From Bosea sp. F3-2 (GTDB lineage: Bacteria > Pseudomonadota > Alphaproteobacteria > Rhizobiales > Beijerinckiaceae): a DNA stretch of 64,000 bases. A program made the translations under genes and the position numbers. The notes under the pieces are model-generated. The model was not told the DNA's origin. It did not search any database and saw only the letters and a list, made by a program, of their open reading frames with translations. Location of the stretch: assembly GCF_008253865.1 (NCBI RefSeq), contig NZ_CP042331.1:2046001-2110000 (forward strand), given 5' to 3'. The stretch's first letter is position 1, and each line of letters begins with the position of its first letter. This document shows positions 26,333-34,915 of this stretch, piece after piece.

Positions 26333-26372
26333 GGAGCATTTCCGCGTTTCTCCGAATCGCAAAAATGCTCGA
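26333..26372. repeat. Type (b) repeat, short form
   Basis: GGAGCATTTCCGCG...CGCAAAAATGCTC forms a hairpin related to the AGAGCATTTC elements elsewhere in the window; the outer CTAGA ends are missing, so it looks decayed. Confidence 0.6.
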
Positions 26373-26683
26373 AGCCGTTGTTAAGTCAGGCGGCTGACAT
26401 CTGGCGAACATCTGATTGTCGACGTGCTCTCTCGGGGGATGCAATCGAATTCCTCTGCTTCAACCATTTTCGTCAGACACGCTCGAGTCATCGGCGAAAT
26501 TCGTCGTTAGGCAGCCAAAATCCGCGAACACGGCCACGCGTTTTCAACGAGGATGCTCACACGCGCCGGGTCTTCAGGCCGGGCGAAATCGCTCAGTGGC
26601 ATCGGAAAACTGTCATGGCTCCGAAGGATTCGACCAAGCACGCCGCTCCCGCCCGAGCGCTGAAAGCCCGGCGTCGCTAAGCC
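26373..26683. other. Gene-poor stretch upstream of the DMT exporter
   Basis: About 310 bp with no gene I can support. An open frame ending at 26680 could encode a 21-residue Lys/Arg-rich peptide from an ATG at 26615, but there is no family or ribosome-site support. The composition is somewhat less GC-rich than the neighbours, and it may hold the promoter of the gene at 26684. Confidence 0.5.
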
Positions 26684-27592
26684 GTGGCGAACACCATCCA
26701 AAGCCAGGGGACCGCTGCCGAGGCAGCCAACCGAAAAATCGGTCTGATCCTGCTTGTCGTCACGGCATGCGGCTGGGGCCTGAACTGGTCAGTCCTGAAA
26801 TTCGTTCTGCTCGACTGGCCACCGTTGTTTGCTCGCGGCATGGCTGGCCTCCTCGGTGCGGCCGGCCTGGCCATTGTGGCATTGCTCCGCGGCGAACGGC
26901 TTGCTGTGCCGCGCGAATTCTGCCTCCCGCTCGTCATGGCCGCCGCAATCAACGTGTTCGCCTGGATGGGCTTTACCGCCCTGTCGCTGAATTGGCTCAA
27001 GGTGTCCGAGGGAGCGCTTATCGCCTATTCGATGCCGATATGGGCGATGCTGATCGCCTGGCCTTTGCACGGCGAACGCCCGGATCGCCGTAGCCTGCTC
27101 GCATTGGCGCTCGGCGTTGCCGGCATCTCGATCTTGATGGGCGGACCCAACTTTGCCGTCCAGAAACTGCCGGGCGTTTTCTTTGGCCTCGCCGCCGCCA
27201 TTCTCTTCGCCGTCGGCACCGTCATGGCCCGCAAGCCCATCGCGATGCCTTTCACGGCGCTGACGGCATGGCAGGTGGCTCTCGGTTGCCTGCCAATGGT
27301 CGCGTTGAGCCTGATTCTGGAACAGCCACATCTCCTCGCATTGTCCGGCCAGGGCCTGGTTGGTCTGGCCTATATGGCGGCAGCCCCGATGGCGCTGTGC
27401 TATCTGACCTGGTTTGGAGCCCTGAAACGCCTGCCGACGGCAGCCGCGGCAACGGGCATGCTGATCGTCCCGATCGTCGGAACGCTATCGGCCGTACCGT
27501 TGCTTGGAGATGCCCTGGGGCCGCGGGAAATCCTGGCCATCAGCGTCGCGCTCAGCGGTGTCGGACTGGCGCTCCGCAGGACCCATGGCTGA
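26684..27592 (+). CDS. EamA/DMT family transporter
   Basis: A 302-residue protein with ten predicted membrane helices in two EamA repeats (about 12-140 and 155-300), typical of drug/metabolite exporters (RhaT/YdcZ superfamily). Marks are GWGLNWSVLKF in helix 1, GALIAYSMPIWAML in the first repeat and YLTWFGALKRLPTAAAA in the second. The start is a GTG at 26684. Substrate unknown. Its composition is a little less GC-rich than nearby genes. Confidence 0.88.
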   Translation: MANTIQSQGTAAEAANRKIGLILLVVTACGWGLNWSVLKFVLLDWPPLFARGMAGLLGAAGLAIVALLRGERLAVPREFCLPLVMAAAINVFAWMGFTALSLNWLKVSEGALIAYSMPIWAMLIAWPLHGERPDRRSLLALALGVAGISILMGGPNFAVQKLPGVFFGLAAAILFAVGTVMARKPIAMPFTALTAWQVALGCLPMVALSLILEQPHLLALSGQGLVGLAYMAAAPMALCYLTWFGALKRLPTAAAATGMLIVPIVGTLSAVPLLGDALGPREILAISVALSGVGLALRRTHG

Positions 27593-27675
27593 CATTTGTG
27601 GACGCAAGCGTTCCACTCATCAGGGCTGCGCCGGAGGCCTTGGATCGTATAGCTCCATTAAAGCCTGCCTCACCT

Positions 27676-28545
27676 TCAACTGTAGAAGATGTGTCGGCCG
27701 ATCACGTCCATTTTCTTCAGCTTCTTCGCCCATGTCGGCTGAACATAGTCGGCGTGGTAATGCGTCGCGGCACCGACTTCAGCGAGGTAGATCTTGCCCT
27801 CGTAGACCTCGCGCGCGATGCGCATCGCCGCTTTCCAGGCCTCGGGCTCGGTGATGCGCAATGCCTTGCCTTCACAGGCGAAGGTGAATTGGCAGGCGAG
27901 TTTGCGGTGGCGGTTCTGGAAGACCACGCCGCAGACCGTGCCAGGATAGACCCCACTCTTGACCCGGTTGAGCACGACCTGGGCAACGGCAGCCCGTCCC
28001 TCCTCCACTTCGGAACGCGCCTCGAAATAGACGGCCTGGGCCAGGCAGCGCTCTTCGCGCTCCAGATGCTCGGGCTCGATCAGCCCCACATAAACCTGCC
28101 GCGGCTCAGGCTCTTTCCCGGGCAGGACCAGAATCCCGGTCGGCGTGACCCAGGCGATCGTCGTGCTTTCGCTCGTCGGCGTCACCGGGCTTTGCCCTGC
28201 ACTCGCGGCAGAGCGCGGGGTCGTTCCATCACCTTTCCCGAGGGCCTCGCCCGAACGTGGCACGGCATCAGGCGGAACCAGCTCGCTCTTTTCGCTGTCG
28301 CGCGATGGGCGCGCGAGACCACTGCGGGGTTCGCTCTGCGCGATCGCGGGGGCCAGCCCGATCAGCGGACTGTCATCGGTATCAAGACGGCTTGAGGGAA
28401 GCGCCTTCGGATTGAGGCCCAATGCACGGTCATCGACGCCGAGCGGGATGCGCGACAGGGCGGGCGACGTCGTCGGCAGGGTCTTGGTAGGCAGCACGAC
28501 GAGAGCCGCGAGCGCGAGCAGCGCCGGCGGGACGATGCGCTTCAT
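27676..28545 (-). CDS. Cell wall hydrolase, SleB type
   Basis: A 289-residue protein with an N-terminal hydrophobic segment (PPALLALAALVVLPT), a long Pro/Ser-rich linker (about 30-150), then a SleB/Hydrolase_2 domain. CLAQAVYFEARSEVEEGRAA (about 186-205) holds the putative catalytic Glu, followed by VAQVVLNRV and VFQNRHRKLACQFTFACEG. SleB-family enzymes are lytic transglycosylases acting on peptidoglycan, first known from spore germination; alphaproteobacterial members act in the vegetative cell wall. With the genes at 24589 and 25696, it makes a third murein enzyme within 4 kb. Confidence 0.92.
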   Translation of the reverse strand: MKRIVPPALLALAALVVLPTKTLPTTSPALSRIPLGVDDRALGLNPKALPSSRLDTDDSPLIGLAPAIAQSEPRSGLARPSRDSEKSELVPPDAVPRSGEALGKGDGTTPRSAASAGQSPVTPTSESTTIAWVTPTGILVLPGKEPEPRQVYVGLIEPEHLEREERCLAQAVYFEARSEVEEGRAAVAQVVLNRVKSGVYPGTVCGVVFQNRHRKLACQFTFACEGKALRITEPEAWKAAMRIAREVYEGKIYLAEVGAATHYHADYVQPTWAKKLKKMDVIGRHIFYS

Positions 28546-29291
28546 GGAGTATGCTCCGGAGATATAGGGTCGAGCCGAGCGTGCGCAGCGCCGATCGATC
28601 GGCGGCGGGACCAGCGGCTCGCTTGACTGGGACTTGCTGGAAAACCGGGAGGAAGACGAGCTAGCGTTCCGCCCTTGCGGGGATCAGGCGGGACTGGATT
28701 GCGACGCTAGTCGATGGCTTTTGTCGTCGGCCAATTCTCAGGTCAGGCGCAAGACTGCGGTGGTTCGCAGGCCATTTGCCACGGCAGGGGAATGCCAGGG
28801 AGATGCTCTGCCGCATCAGCAGCTTTTGGCATCATCGCGACGTCAGAAGCGATGATCGTGCACCGAGCGGCACAGAGAGAAAACCTCCGGAAAGAAACTT
28901 CTACCTGCACGAGCGACCGACCCGCCTATACCTGAACATAATCCTATTCATTGCACAGAAATCTGCGCCGATGTTACTTTCCTTCAATGGCCCCTTAACT
29001 CCATATTAACGACGCCACGCATCGATCTACGCGCCCAATGGAGAGAGACTTCGGCAGCTTTGTGACCTGATCTATCCGGCAACGAAATGAGCAGCCGCGT
29101 GCGCTGCGAATGCCCGGCGTGCTCGGGCGCCCTTGCATGCAGCCGGAGTGCGGATGAGTCCAGGTTTCGACCTGTTTGGTACATTCGGCAAGTAGCGTTC
29201 TGGGTCCGCTCTCGGCCGCTCAAAGCAACCGTTTGCCTCTGAGTAAGTCGGGGTGCGCGTAGGTTTACGTTGAAACGAGACCGGAGGGTCG
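28546..29291. other. Low-GC gene-free region
   Basis: About 745 bp with no coding frame I can support. Around 28930-29010 the composition falls to roughly half A+T (for example 27 G+C in the 60 bases from 28921), unlike the rest of the window. A few short open frames (28634-29009) have no ribosome sites or family character. Together with the flanking exonuclease-like gene and gene remnant, this looks like acquired or decayed DNA. Confidence 0.6.
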
Positions 29292-29885
29292 ATGCCCCAT
29301 TTCTACGTTGTAACCGACTGCGAATTCGATGGGCCGATACCGGGCGCGAATTCGATGCTGTCGTTCGGCTCAGTGGCGGTATCAAACACTGGCAGGATCC
29401 TCGGCGAATTCGAGGCTGTTCTGGAGCCTCTCGACGGCGCTGAACGAGATGCGGGGACCATGGCCTTCTGGCAGACGCAGCCTGAGGCATGGACGGCCGC
29501 GACGAGCAACCCGGAACCAGCAGGGGCAGGCGTCAAGCGGTTTGTTAATTGGGTCAAATCGCTGGGTGGCGAGCCTATTTTCGCGGCCCATCCGGTCGTC
29601 CTCGACGGGCTGTGGATCGACTTCTATCTGAGACGATTTACCGGGCGGCCACTATTTGAAGGCCCATGGGTTCCAGACCGCCTTTTTCAGCATCCGCCTC
29701 TCTGCATTATGTCGATGGTCGCAGGCAGCACGGGGCGAGGACAGTGGCAATGTGATGTCGAGCACTATCCGCTCGAATGGCTTGGCTCCATTGAACACAC
29801 GCACCGCGCGATTGACGACGCTCGGGGCTATGCAAATCTTCTGAAACTCGTCGCCCTCAGCCGGCAAGCCAACCGCGATCCTTAG
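29292..29885 (+). CDS. DEDDh-type 3'-5' exonuclease-like protein
   Basis: A 197-residue protein of the DnaQ/RNase T-like superfamily by motifs. Exo I is VTDCEFDGP (Asp-x-Glu, about 7-15), Exo II may be AHPVVLDGLWIDFYL (about 98-112, with Asp in the expected place), and Exo III is EHTHRAIDDARGYANLLK (about 168-185), where His and Asp have the DEDDh spacing. A 3'-5' nuclease acting on DNA or RNA is therefore likely. Codon use is less GC-biased than in neighbouring genes, and it abuts a truncated gene, so it may have arrived by transfer. Confidence 0.8.
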   Translation: MPHFYVVTDCEFDGPIPGANSMLSFGSVAVSNTGRILGEFEAVLEPLDGAERDAGTMAFWQTQPEAWTAATSNPEPAGAGVKRFVNWVKSLGGEPIFAAHPVVLDGLWIDFYLRRFTGRPLFEGPWVPDRLFQHPPLCIMSMVAGSTGRGQWQCDVEHYPLEWLGSIEHTHRAIDDARGYANLLKLVALSRQANRDP

Positions 29886-29937
29886 GAGCCAAGCGCAAGC
29901 TCCGCCTTCCATCCCATTCCGAGGTTCAATCGAGATA

Positions 29938-30096
29938 ACCTGCGAGCGGGTGGCGGAGTCGGGGAAGGAGGCGACTTGGGTGCCGACCGACTCCAGCCGC
30001 AAGCTCGAACTGCTGTTTCGGCTCTATGGACCGGAGAAGCCGCTCTTCGACAAGAGCTGGAAACTGCCGGACGTGGAACGCGCCGCCAAACCCTAG
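29938..30096 (+). pseudogene. 3' remnant of a DUF1254/DUF1214 family gene
   Basis: In the frame ending at the TAG at 30094-30096, the translation includes ATWVPTDSSRKLELLFRLYG and PEKPLFDKSWKLPDVERAA. This is the conserved C-terminus of DUF1254/DUF1214 proteins (a Trp/Pro block, then LLFRLYGP, then FDKSWKLPD). About 50 codons remain; no start codon or upstream domain is present. The intact members have over 300 residues, so this is the end of a deleted gene. The break lies right after the exonuclease-like gene. Confidence 0.8.
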
Positions 30097-30452
30097 CGCC
30101 GCTCGCGGGAGAGCCCCTTCTCCGCCAACGCAGCCTCATAGGCCTTCATCTTCTCGTCGGCCTGCTCGCCGAGTTCGCGCAGGTAATCCCAGGCGTAGAT
30201 GCCGGTCTCGTGCAAGTCGTCGAAGCCGAGCCTGACGGCGTAGTTGCCGACCGGCTCGACCCGCAGGATCTCGACCGCGGCCTTGCCGGCAACGATCGTC
30301 TTCTGGCTGGGATGGTGGCCCTGGACCTCGGCCGAGGGGCTTTCGACGCGCAGAAGCTCGGCCGGCAACGCAAAGCTCGCCCCGTCGTCGAAAGCGACAT
30401 GCAGGGTGCGACGATCCTTCGACAGGCGGATTTCAGTCGGCCAGGATGACAT
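30093..30452 (-). CDS. DUF971 domain-containing protein
   Basis: A 119-residue protein matching the DUF971 / gamma-butyrobetaine hydroxylase N-terminal-like fold: WPTEIRLSKDRRTLHVAFDD (about 4-23), LPAELLRVESPSAEV, then VGNYAVRLGFDDLHETGIYA and WDYLRELG. Free-standing members of this family are linked to iron-sulfur cluster work in other organisms and often lie near Mrp/ApbC or moa genes. Here moaA is divergent 140 bp away, so a role in cofactor assembly is plausible but not shown. The stop overlaps the remnant gene by 4 bp. Confidence 0.88.
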   Translation of the reverse strand: MSSWPTEIRLSKDRRTLHVAFDDGASFALPAELLRVESPSAEVQGHHPSQKTIVAGKAAVEILRVEPVGNYAVRLGFDDLHETGIYAWDYLRELGEQADEKMKAYEAALAEKGLSRERR

Positions 30453-30591
30453 GATCGTGTACGTCCCTTACAGGCTGCGGCAGTGATGCGCTTGACCTTG
30501 GCCGCAGCAGTGCCAATGTCTTGCTATAGCAATGTGAAAACCAGTCCGCACCCTGGGCGGAGCGGGCTGGGCGTTCGGAGTTGAGGCAGAC

Positions 30592-31620
30592 GTGCTGCTC
30601 GACGACATGAAGCCGCTGACGCGGTCGCCGCTGGTCGATCCGTTCGGCCGGAAAATATCCTATCTGCGTATCTCGGTGACGGATCGCTGCGATTTCCGTT
30701 GCGTCTATTGCATGGCCGAGAACATGCAGTTCCTCCCCCGGAAAGAGCTGCTGACGCTGGAAGAGCTCGACCGCATCGCCACCGCCTTCGTCAGCCGCGG
30801 CACACGCAAGCTGCGACTCACCGGCGGCGAGCCGCTGGTGCGCCGCGACATCATGAGCCTGTTCCGCTCGCTCTCGCGCCATCTCGCCTCCGGCGCGCTG
30901 GACGAGCTGACGCTGACGACCAATGGCTCGCTGCTCTCGCGCTATGCCGACGAGCTCGCCGGTTATGGCGTCCGCCGCGTCAACGTCTCGGTCGACACGC
31001 TCGACGCCGACAAGTTCCGCGAGATCACCCGCCGGGGCGACCTCAAGGTCGTGCTCGCCGGCATCGAGGCGGCGCGCAAGGCCGGCCTGCGCGTCAAGAT
31101 CAACGCGGTGGCGCTGAAGGGCGTCAACGACGACGAGATCGAAGAGCTGATGCTCTGGTCGCACGGCCTCGGCATGGACCTCACCCTGATCGAGGTCATG
31201 CCGATGGGCGAGATCGAGGTCGGCCGCATCGACCAGTACCTGCCGCTCTCGGTGGTGCGCGGGCGGCTGATGGAGAAGTATTCGCTGGTCGACGATCCCT
31301 ACCGCACGGGCGGGCCGGCGCGCTATGTCCGCGTCAAGGAGACCGGCGGGCTCGTCGGCTTCATCACGCCGCTCACCCATAATTTCTGCGAGAGCTGCAA
31401 CCGCGTGCGACTGACCTGCACCGGCACGCTCTATATGTGCCTCGGCCAGGAGGACGCCGCCGACCTGCGCGCCGCCGTCCGCTCCTCCAGTGACGACGCC
31501 CTGCTCTACCACGCCATGGACGAGGCGATCGCCCGCAAGCCGAAAGGCCACGACTTCATCATCGACCGGCGCCATGCGCGCCCGGCCGTCGGCCGGCATA
31601 TGAGCGTCACCGGCGGCTGA
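30592..31620 (+). CDS. moaA: GTP 3',8-cyclase MoaA
   Basis: A 342-residue radical-SAM enzyme catalysing the first step of molybdenum cofactor synthesis. The N-terminal [4Fe-4S]-SAM site is VTDRCDFRCVYCMAE (Cys-x3-Cys-x2-Cys), preceded by SYLRIS. LTGGEPLVRRDI follows. The C-terminal cluster is in NFCESCNRVRLTCTGTLYMC (Cys-x2-Cys-x13-Cys). The protein ends in the Gly-Gly tail needed for activity. The start may be GTG at 30592 or ATG at 30607. No other moa/moe genes are adjacent. Confidence 0.96.
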   Translation: MLLDDMKPLTRSPLVDPFGRKISYLRISVTDRCDFRCVYCMAENMQFLPRKELLTLEELDRIATAFVSRGTRKLRLTGGEPLVRRDIMSLFRSLSRHLASGALDELTLTTNGSLLSRYADELAGYGVRRVNVSVDTLDADKFREITRRGDLKVVLAGIEAARKAGLRVKINAVALKGVNDDEIEELMLWSHGLGMDLTLIEVMPMGEIEVGRIDQYLPLSVVRGRLMEKYSLVDDPYRTGGPARYVRVKETGGLVGFITPLTHNFCESCNRVRLTCTGTLYMCLGQEDAADLRAAVRSSSDDALLYHAMDEAIARKPKGHDFIIDRRHARPAVGRHMSVTGG

Positions 31621-31703
31621 TCGATCCGGATGGCTGCCGCACTCGCTTGACCGGCCAGGCGAATACCGGCACCGTCGGGCGACGGGTGGAGTTGCGGCGG
31701 GTC

Positions 31704-32297
31704 ATGTTCAAGGCGATCGCAGGCCGCGTGAAAGCGGCGGCAAGCGCAATCGATGACGCCGTGCGGCAGACCCATGCGGCGCGGCTGGCCATCATGGCGG
31801 TACGTTTGCGGCGCCCCCTGCCCCTTCTCGCCATCCTGATCGGGGCCACCCTGCTCTTCTGCCTCTATCTGGCCTGGTCATCCGGCCGCGGCGTCTTCCT
31901 GGTGCTTTCGCCTGCATCGCCGACCGGCATCGGGGCCGGAATCGCGGGCGTCCTGGCGGGCCTCGCCGTGCTAGAACTCTGCGCGGCCTTCGCGATCGCG
32001 ATGATGACCGGGGCGCTGCAACTCGCCTACGATACCGGCCGCCACCGCGTTCGTGCTTTGCTTCTGATCGCCTGTGCCATGGTGCTGGCCGGGCTTGGCT
32101 GGCGGCTTTCGGCGCTCGATCCCACAGCTTTGTCCCTCCCCGCCATCCTGCCCATGCTGGCGGGCGCCGGGCTCGTCGCGCTGACGATCTGGTTCGAGCG
32201 CGCCTATCTGCGCCCGGCCTATCCGGGCTTCCGCGATTTCTGGGTCGATGTCGTGGATGCCCGCCTGTTCCTGATGCGAGCCGCCCATGGCGAATGA
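31704..32297 (+). CDS. Uncharacterised four-helix membrane protein (module gene A)
   Basis: A 197-residue protein that I do not recognise. About 30 polar residues precede four hydrophobic helices, beginning at PLPLLAILIGATLLFCLYLAW, then GIGAGIAGVLAGLAVLEL, VRALLLIACAMVLAGLGW and LPAILPMLAGAGLVALTI. A short acidic/aromatic tail (PGFRDFWVDVVDARLFLM) ends it. It overlaps the next gene by 11 bp, so the two are translationally coupled and probably interact in the membrane. An in-frame TTG at 31647 is an alternative start. Confidence 0.7.
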   Translation: MFKAIAGRVKAAASAIDDAVRQTHAARLAIMAVRLRRPLPLLAILIGATLLFCLYLAWSSGRGVFLVLSPASPTGIGAGIAGVLAGLAVLELCAAFAIAMMTGALQLAYDTGRHRVRALLLIACAMVLAGLGWRLSALDPTALSLPAILPMLAGAGLVALTIWFERAYLRPAYPGFRDFWVDVVDARLFLMRAAHGE

Positions 32298-33756
32298 CAA
32301 CGGCAACATGGCCTCGCTGCGCGGCACCACCCCGGCGATGACGGCGCATCATCTCGCGGAGTCGGTCAGGGCCGGCCACAACGGCGCAAGCGATGCGGTG
32401 GAGAACCTGCCGCCGGCCGATGCGACGATGCTGTCGCAGACCGAGCAGACGCTGATCGCCAAGGCGCGCGAGCACTACACCACGCTGCGACAGGAGGCGG
32501 CAGCCCGGCTCAACGCCATCCAGGCCGAGATCGTGAGCCGGCGCGAGCTGTTCACGCAGCAACGCTTCGAGGGGCGCGTGCGCAGCGTCGAGGCGACGAT
32601 GCGGGCCATGCTCAACAAGCACGGCAGCGAGCTGGAGCAGCGCATCTACGATGCCCTCAGGGCCAAGCGCGAATACGCCTTCTTCAACTACGAGAACAAG
32701 CGCCGCGCCGATCCCAAGCTCGACAAGTGGCAGTTCATACTGTTCTTCCTCGTCGTGCCGCTGGTGATAGAGAGCCTGCTCAACGGCAACTTCTTTGCAG
32801 AAGCGAGCGATTTCGGCCTGGTCGGCGGCGCGGCCACCGCCGTCATCATCTCGGCGCTCAACATCGCGCTCGGCTTTTTCATGGGGGTCGGACCGGCCCG
32901 CTACTGCCAGCATGTGAAGAGCTCACACCTGTTCTGGGCGCTGCCAGCCTATGCCGGAATGATCGCGCTCATCGTGCTGTTCAACCTCGCGGTCGGCCAT
33001 TACCGCGAGATGCTGATCGCCAATCCGGATGCACGCTCCTTCCAGGTCATGCCGCGCATGATGGAAAACCCCTTCGCGATCTACGACATCAAATCGGTCG
33101 CGCTGGTCATCATCGGCTGCCTCGTCGCCTTCGTCGCAGCGACGAAGGGCTTTACCGCCTTCGGCACCTATCCGGGCCATGCCACCGCCTACAAGCGCTG
33201 GCGCCAGCGCTGGAGCGCGGTCGAGGAGGAGCGGCGGCGACTCGACGGCGAGCTGCTGCCGGAGCTGGAGGCGATCCGCACCCAGATCGACGGTTTCCGC
33301 GCCGATTGCCGCGACGAGCTGGGCAAGCTGCAGGGCACGAAGGCGGCCGCCGAAAAAGCGCGCGACCTCTATCTCTCCCGCCTTGGGCAGCTGCGCGCGG
33401 CCAAGGACGCAGCGATGATGCAGTATCGCGAGGCCAATCTGCGCATCCGAACCGATCTGCCGCCAGCCTATTTCGCGCAATCGCTCAACCTCGCCGAGAT
33501 CGACCAGCCGGGAGAGCTGCCGGAATATGTCGCGGCGCGCCGGCAGATCGAGGATTTCGAGCAGCTGCTCACCAGCATGCCCGCGCTAATCGAAGCCAAG
33601 CTCAAGGACCGATTGATGCTGCTGCGCGGCGTCGACCTCGCCGGCGAGATCGAGCAGGTGAAGCTGCGCGCGGCGCAGGCCGGGCGCGAAGCCTTCGAGC
33701 AGGACGAAGCGGCCCAGAAACAGGCGGCGGAGGATTTCGCCGCAATGCCACGGTAG
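32287..33756 (+). CDS. Uncharacterised coiled-coil membrane protein (module gene B)
   Basis: A 489-residue protein of no family I can name. Residues about 50-145 are charged and helical (likely coiled coil). Four membrane segments follow near 149-168, 178-204, 214-236 and 264-286. After them comes a long, strongly charged helical tail (about 300-489) with heptad-like Leu/Ala spacing. This is a membrane platform with two cytosolic (or periplasmic) coiled-coil arms. It overlaps module gene A by 11 bp. No enzyme motif is visible. Confidence 0.8.
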   Translation: MANDNGNMASLRGTTPAMTAHHLAESVRAGHNGASDAVENLPPADATMLSQTEQTLIAKAREHYTTLRQEAAARLNAIQAEIVSRRELFTQQRFEGRVRSVEATMRAMLNKHGSELEQRIYDALRAKREYAFFNYENKRRADPKLDKWQFILFFLVVPLVIESLLNGNFFAEASDFGLVGGAATAVIISALNIALGFFMGVGPARYCQHVKSSHLFWALPAYAGMIALIVLFNLAVGHYREMLIANPDARSFQVMPRMMENPFAIYDIKSVALVIIGCLVAFVAATKGFTAFGTYPGHATAYKRWRQRWSAVEEERRRLDGELLPELEAIRTQIDGFRADCRDELGKLQGTKAAAEKARDLYLSRLGQLRAAKDAAMMQYREANLRIRTDLPPAYFAQSLNLAEIDQPGELPEYVAARRQIEDFEQLLTSMPALIEAKLKDRLMLLRGVDLAGEIEQVKLRAAQAGREAFEQDEAAQKQAAEDFAAMPR

Positions 33757-33776
33757 GTTCGCTTGCGATGAATCGC

Positions 33777-33960
33777 ACCGTCATTCCGGGCGAGCGCACA
33801 GCGCTTGGGCCCGGAATTCATGAACACCGTCGCTGGTTCAGAAGCGCATGGACAACGCGGGAACTCCCTCTCCGGCAAGCGATCCCTGCAAAATTGGATC
33901 GGCGACGGTGTTCATGGGTTCCGGGCTCGGCCCTAAGGGCCGCCCCGGAATGATGACGGT
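33777..33960. repeat. Long composite inverted repeat (about 184 bp)
   Basis: The outer arms ACCGTCATTCCGGGC and CCCGGAATGATGACGGT pair, as do inner arms CATGAACACCGTCGC and GCGACGGTGTTCATG. The loop region is about 75 bases. This is a large TCATTCC-type REP element between module genes B and C. Confidence 0.88.
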
Positions 33961-34001
33961 CGTGGTTCCGTGCCCGTGCAACGCAGGCTAGGTTCACTGT
34001 C

Positions 34002-34766
34002 ATGAAGACTGAGAACCTGGCCATCGTCGCCTCCCTGCTCGCGGGCGTCGCGCTCGTCGGCTTCTTCGCGGCCCCTTCCCTGCTGCGCGGCCCGCCGCGC
34101 GACCAGGAGACGCTCTGCCCTAAGACGGGCCCGGTCGGGCACACGCTCATCCTCGTCGACAAGACCGATCCCTGGAGCGAGGTGCAGGCTGCGCGACTGA
34201 AGAAGCTGGTCAAGCAGATCGGCGACGAATTGCCAGCCGAGCGGATGCTGTCGATCTATGTGTTCAACGACGTATTCGAGCCCGGCTTCCCGGCGCTGAT
34301 CTCGCTGTGCAACCCCGGCAAGACGGCGAGCGAGCTGATCGGCAATCCGCGCCGCGAATATGTAAAATGGGTCGAGAAATTCGGCCGCCCGCTCGACGAG
34401 GCGCTGACCGTGCTGACCCAGCCGGCGAAGGGCAACCAGTCACCGATCGTCGAGGCCATCGGCGATGTCGTCTCGCGCCGCGAGAACCGCGTGCCGAACG
34501 GCGACCGCTCGCTCGTCCTCGTCTCGGACATGCTGCAGAACTCAGGCCAATTCACCGTCTTCGGCAACGGCGCCGGCGCGCGCGATCCGGAGCGGCTGAG
34601 ACGCCTGCTCGACAAGGTCTGGCAGGATTCGGGCGCAAAGACGTGGACTCTCAGCATCCATCAGGTCCAGGGCGTCTACGACCCGAACCGGTTGGAGCAA
34701 GCCGCTTCGCTCTGGAAGCAGGCCTTCCAGAAGCTCAACATCTCGGTGACCTGGGACAGGCTGTAG
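34002..34766 (+). CDS. Membrane-anchored VWA-like protein (module gene C)
   Basis: A 254-residue protein with an N-terminal anchor (AIVASLLAGVALVGFFAAP, about 7-25) and a globular part that looks like a von Willebrand A/Rossmann fold. The first strand is HTLILVDKTDPWSE (about 47-60), where Asp-x-Thr-Asp stands in the MIDAS position, and a later strand is RSLVLVSDMLQ. The MIDAS Asp-x-Ser-x-Ser is not kept exactly, so metal binding is uncertain. It follows genes A and B on the same strand with a 245-bp gap holding a REP element. Function unknown. Confidence 0.75.
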   Translation: MKTENLAIVASLLAGVALVGFFAAPSLLRGPPRDQETLCPKTGPVGHTLILVDKTDPWSEVQAARLKKLVKQIGDELPAERMLSIYVFNDVFEPGFPALISLCNPGKTASELIGNPRREYVKWVEKFGRPLDEALTVLTQPAKGNQSPIVEAIGDVVSRRENRVPNGDRSLVLVSDMLQNSGQFTVFGNGAGARDPERLRRLLDKVWQDSGAKTWTLSIHQVQGVYDPNRLEQAASLWKQAFQKLNISVTWDRL

Positions 34767-34808
34767 CCTGAACCCGTCTGCTCTACTTCGACCTGCGCGT
34801 CGCGGACG

Positions 34809-34915
34809 TTAGAGCACTTCCGCGTTTCCTCGAATCGCGAAAGTGCTCTAGGTCTTTGTTTTATCGCGTTTTCTTCACGCGAACCGGTGTCCACTTCGCT
34901 CGAAAATGCTCTAGA
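34809..34915. repeat. Type (b) repeat overlapping the MCP stop codon
   Basis: The left unit TTAGAGCACTTCCGCG...CGCGAAAGTGCTCTA is a hairpin; the right unit runs to CGAAAATGCTCTAGA. The CTA at 34911-34913 is the complement of the TAG stop of the chemotaxis gene, so the repeat supplies that stop. Confidence 0.85.

Noticed and set aside
26324..26680. 118-codon open frame before the DMT exporter
   Set aside because: It runs through a repeat, lacks a ribosome site, and has no family character.
28634..29009. Overlapping short open frames of 73-77 codons in the low-GC region
   Set aside because: Three frames overlap with similar length, none has a ribosome site, and the predicted peptides look random.
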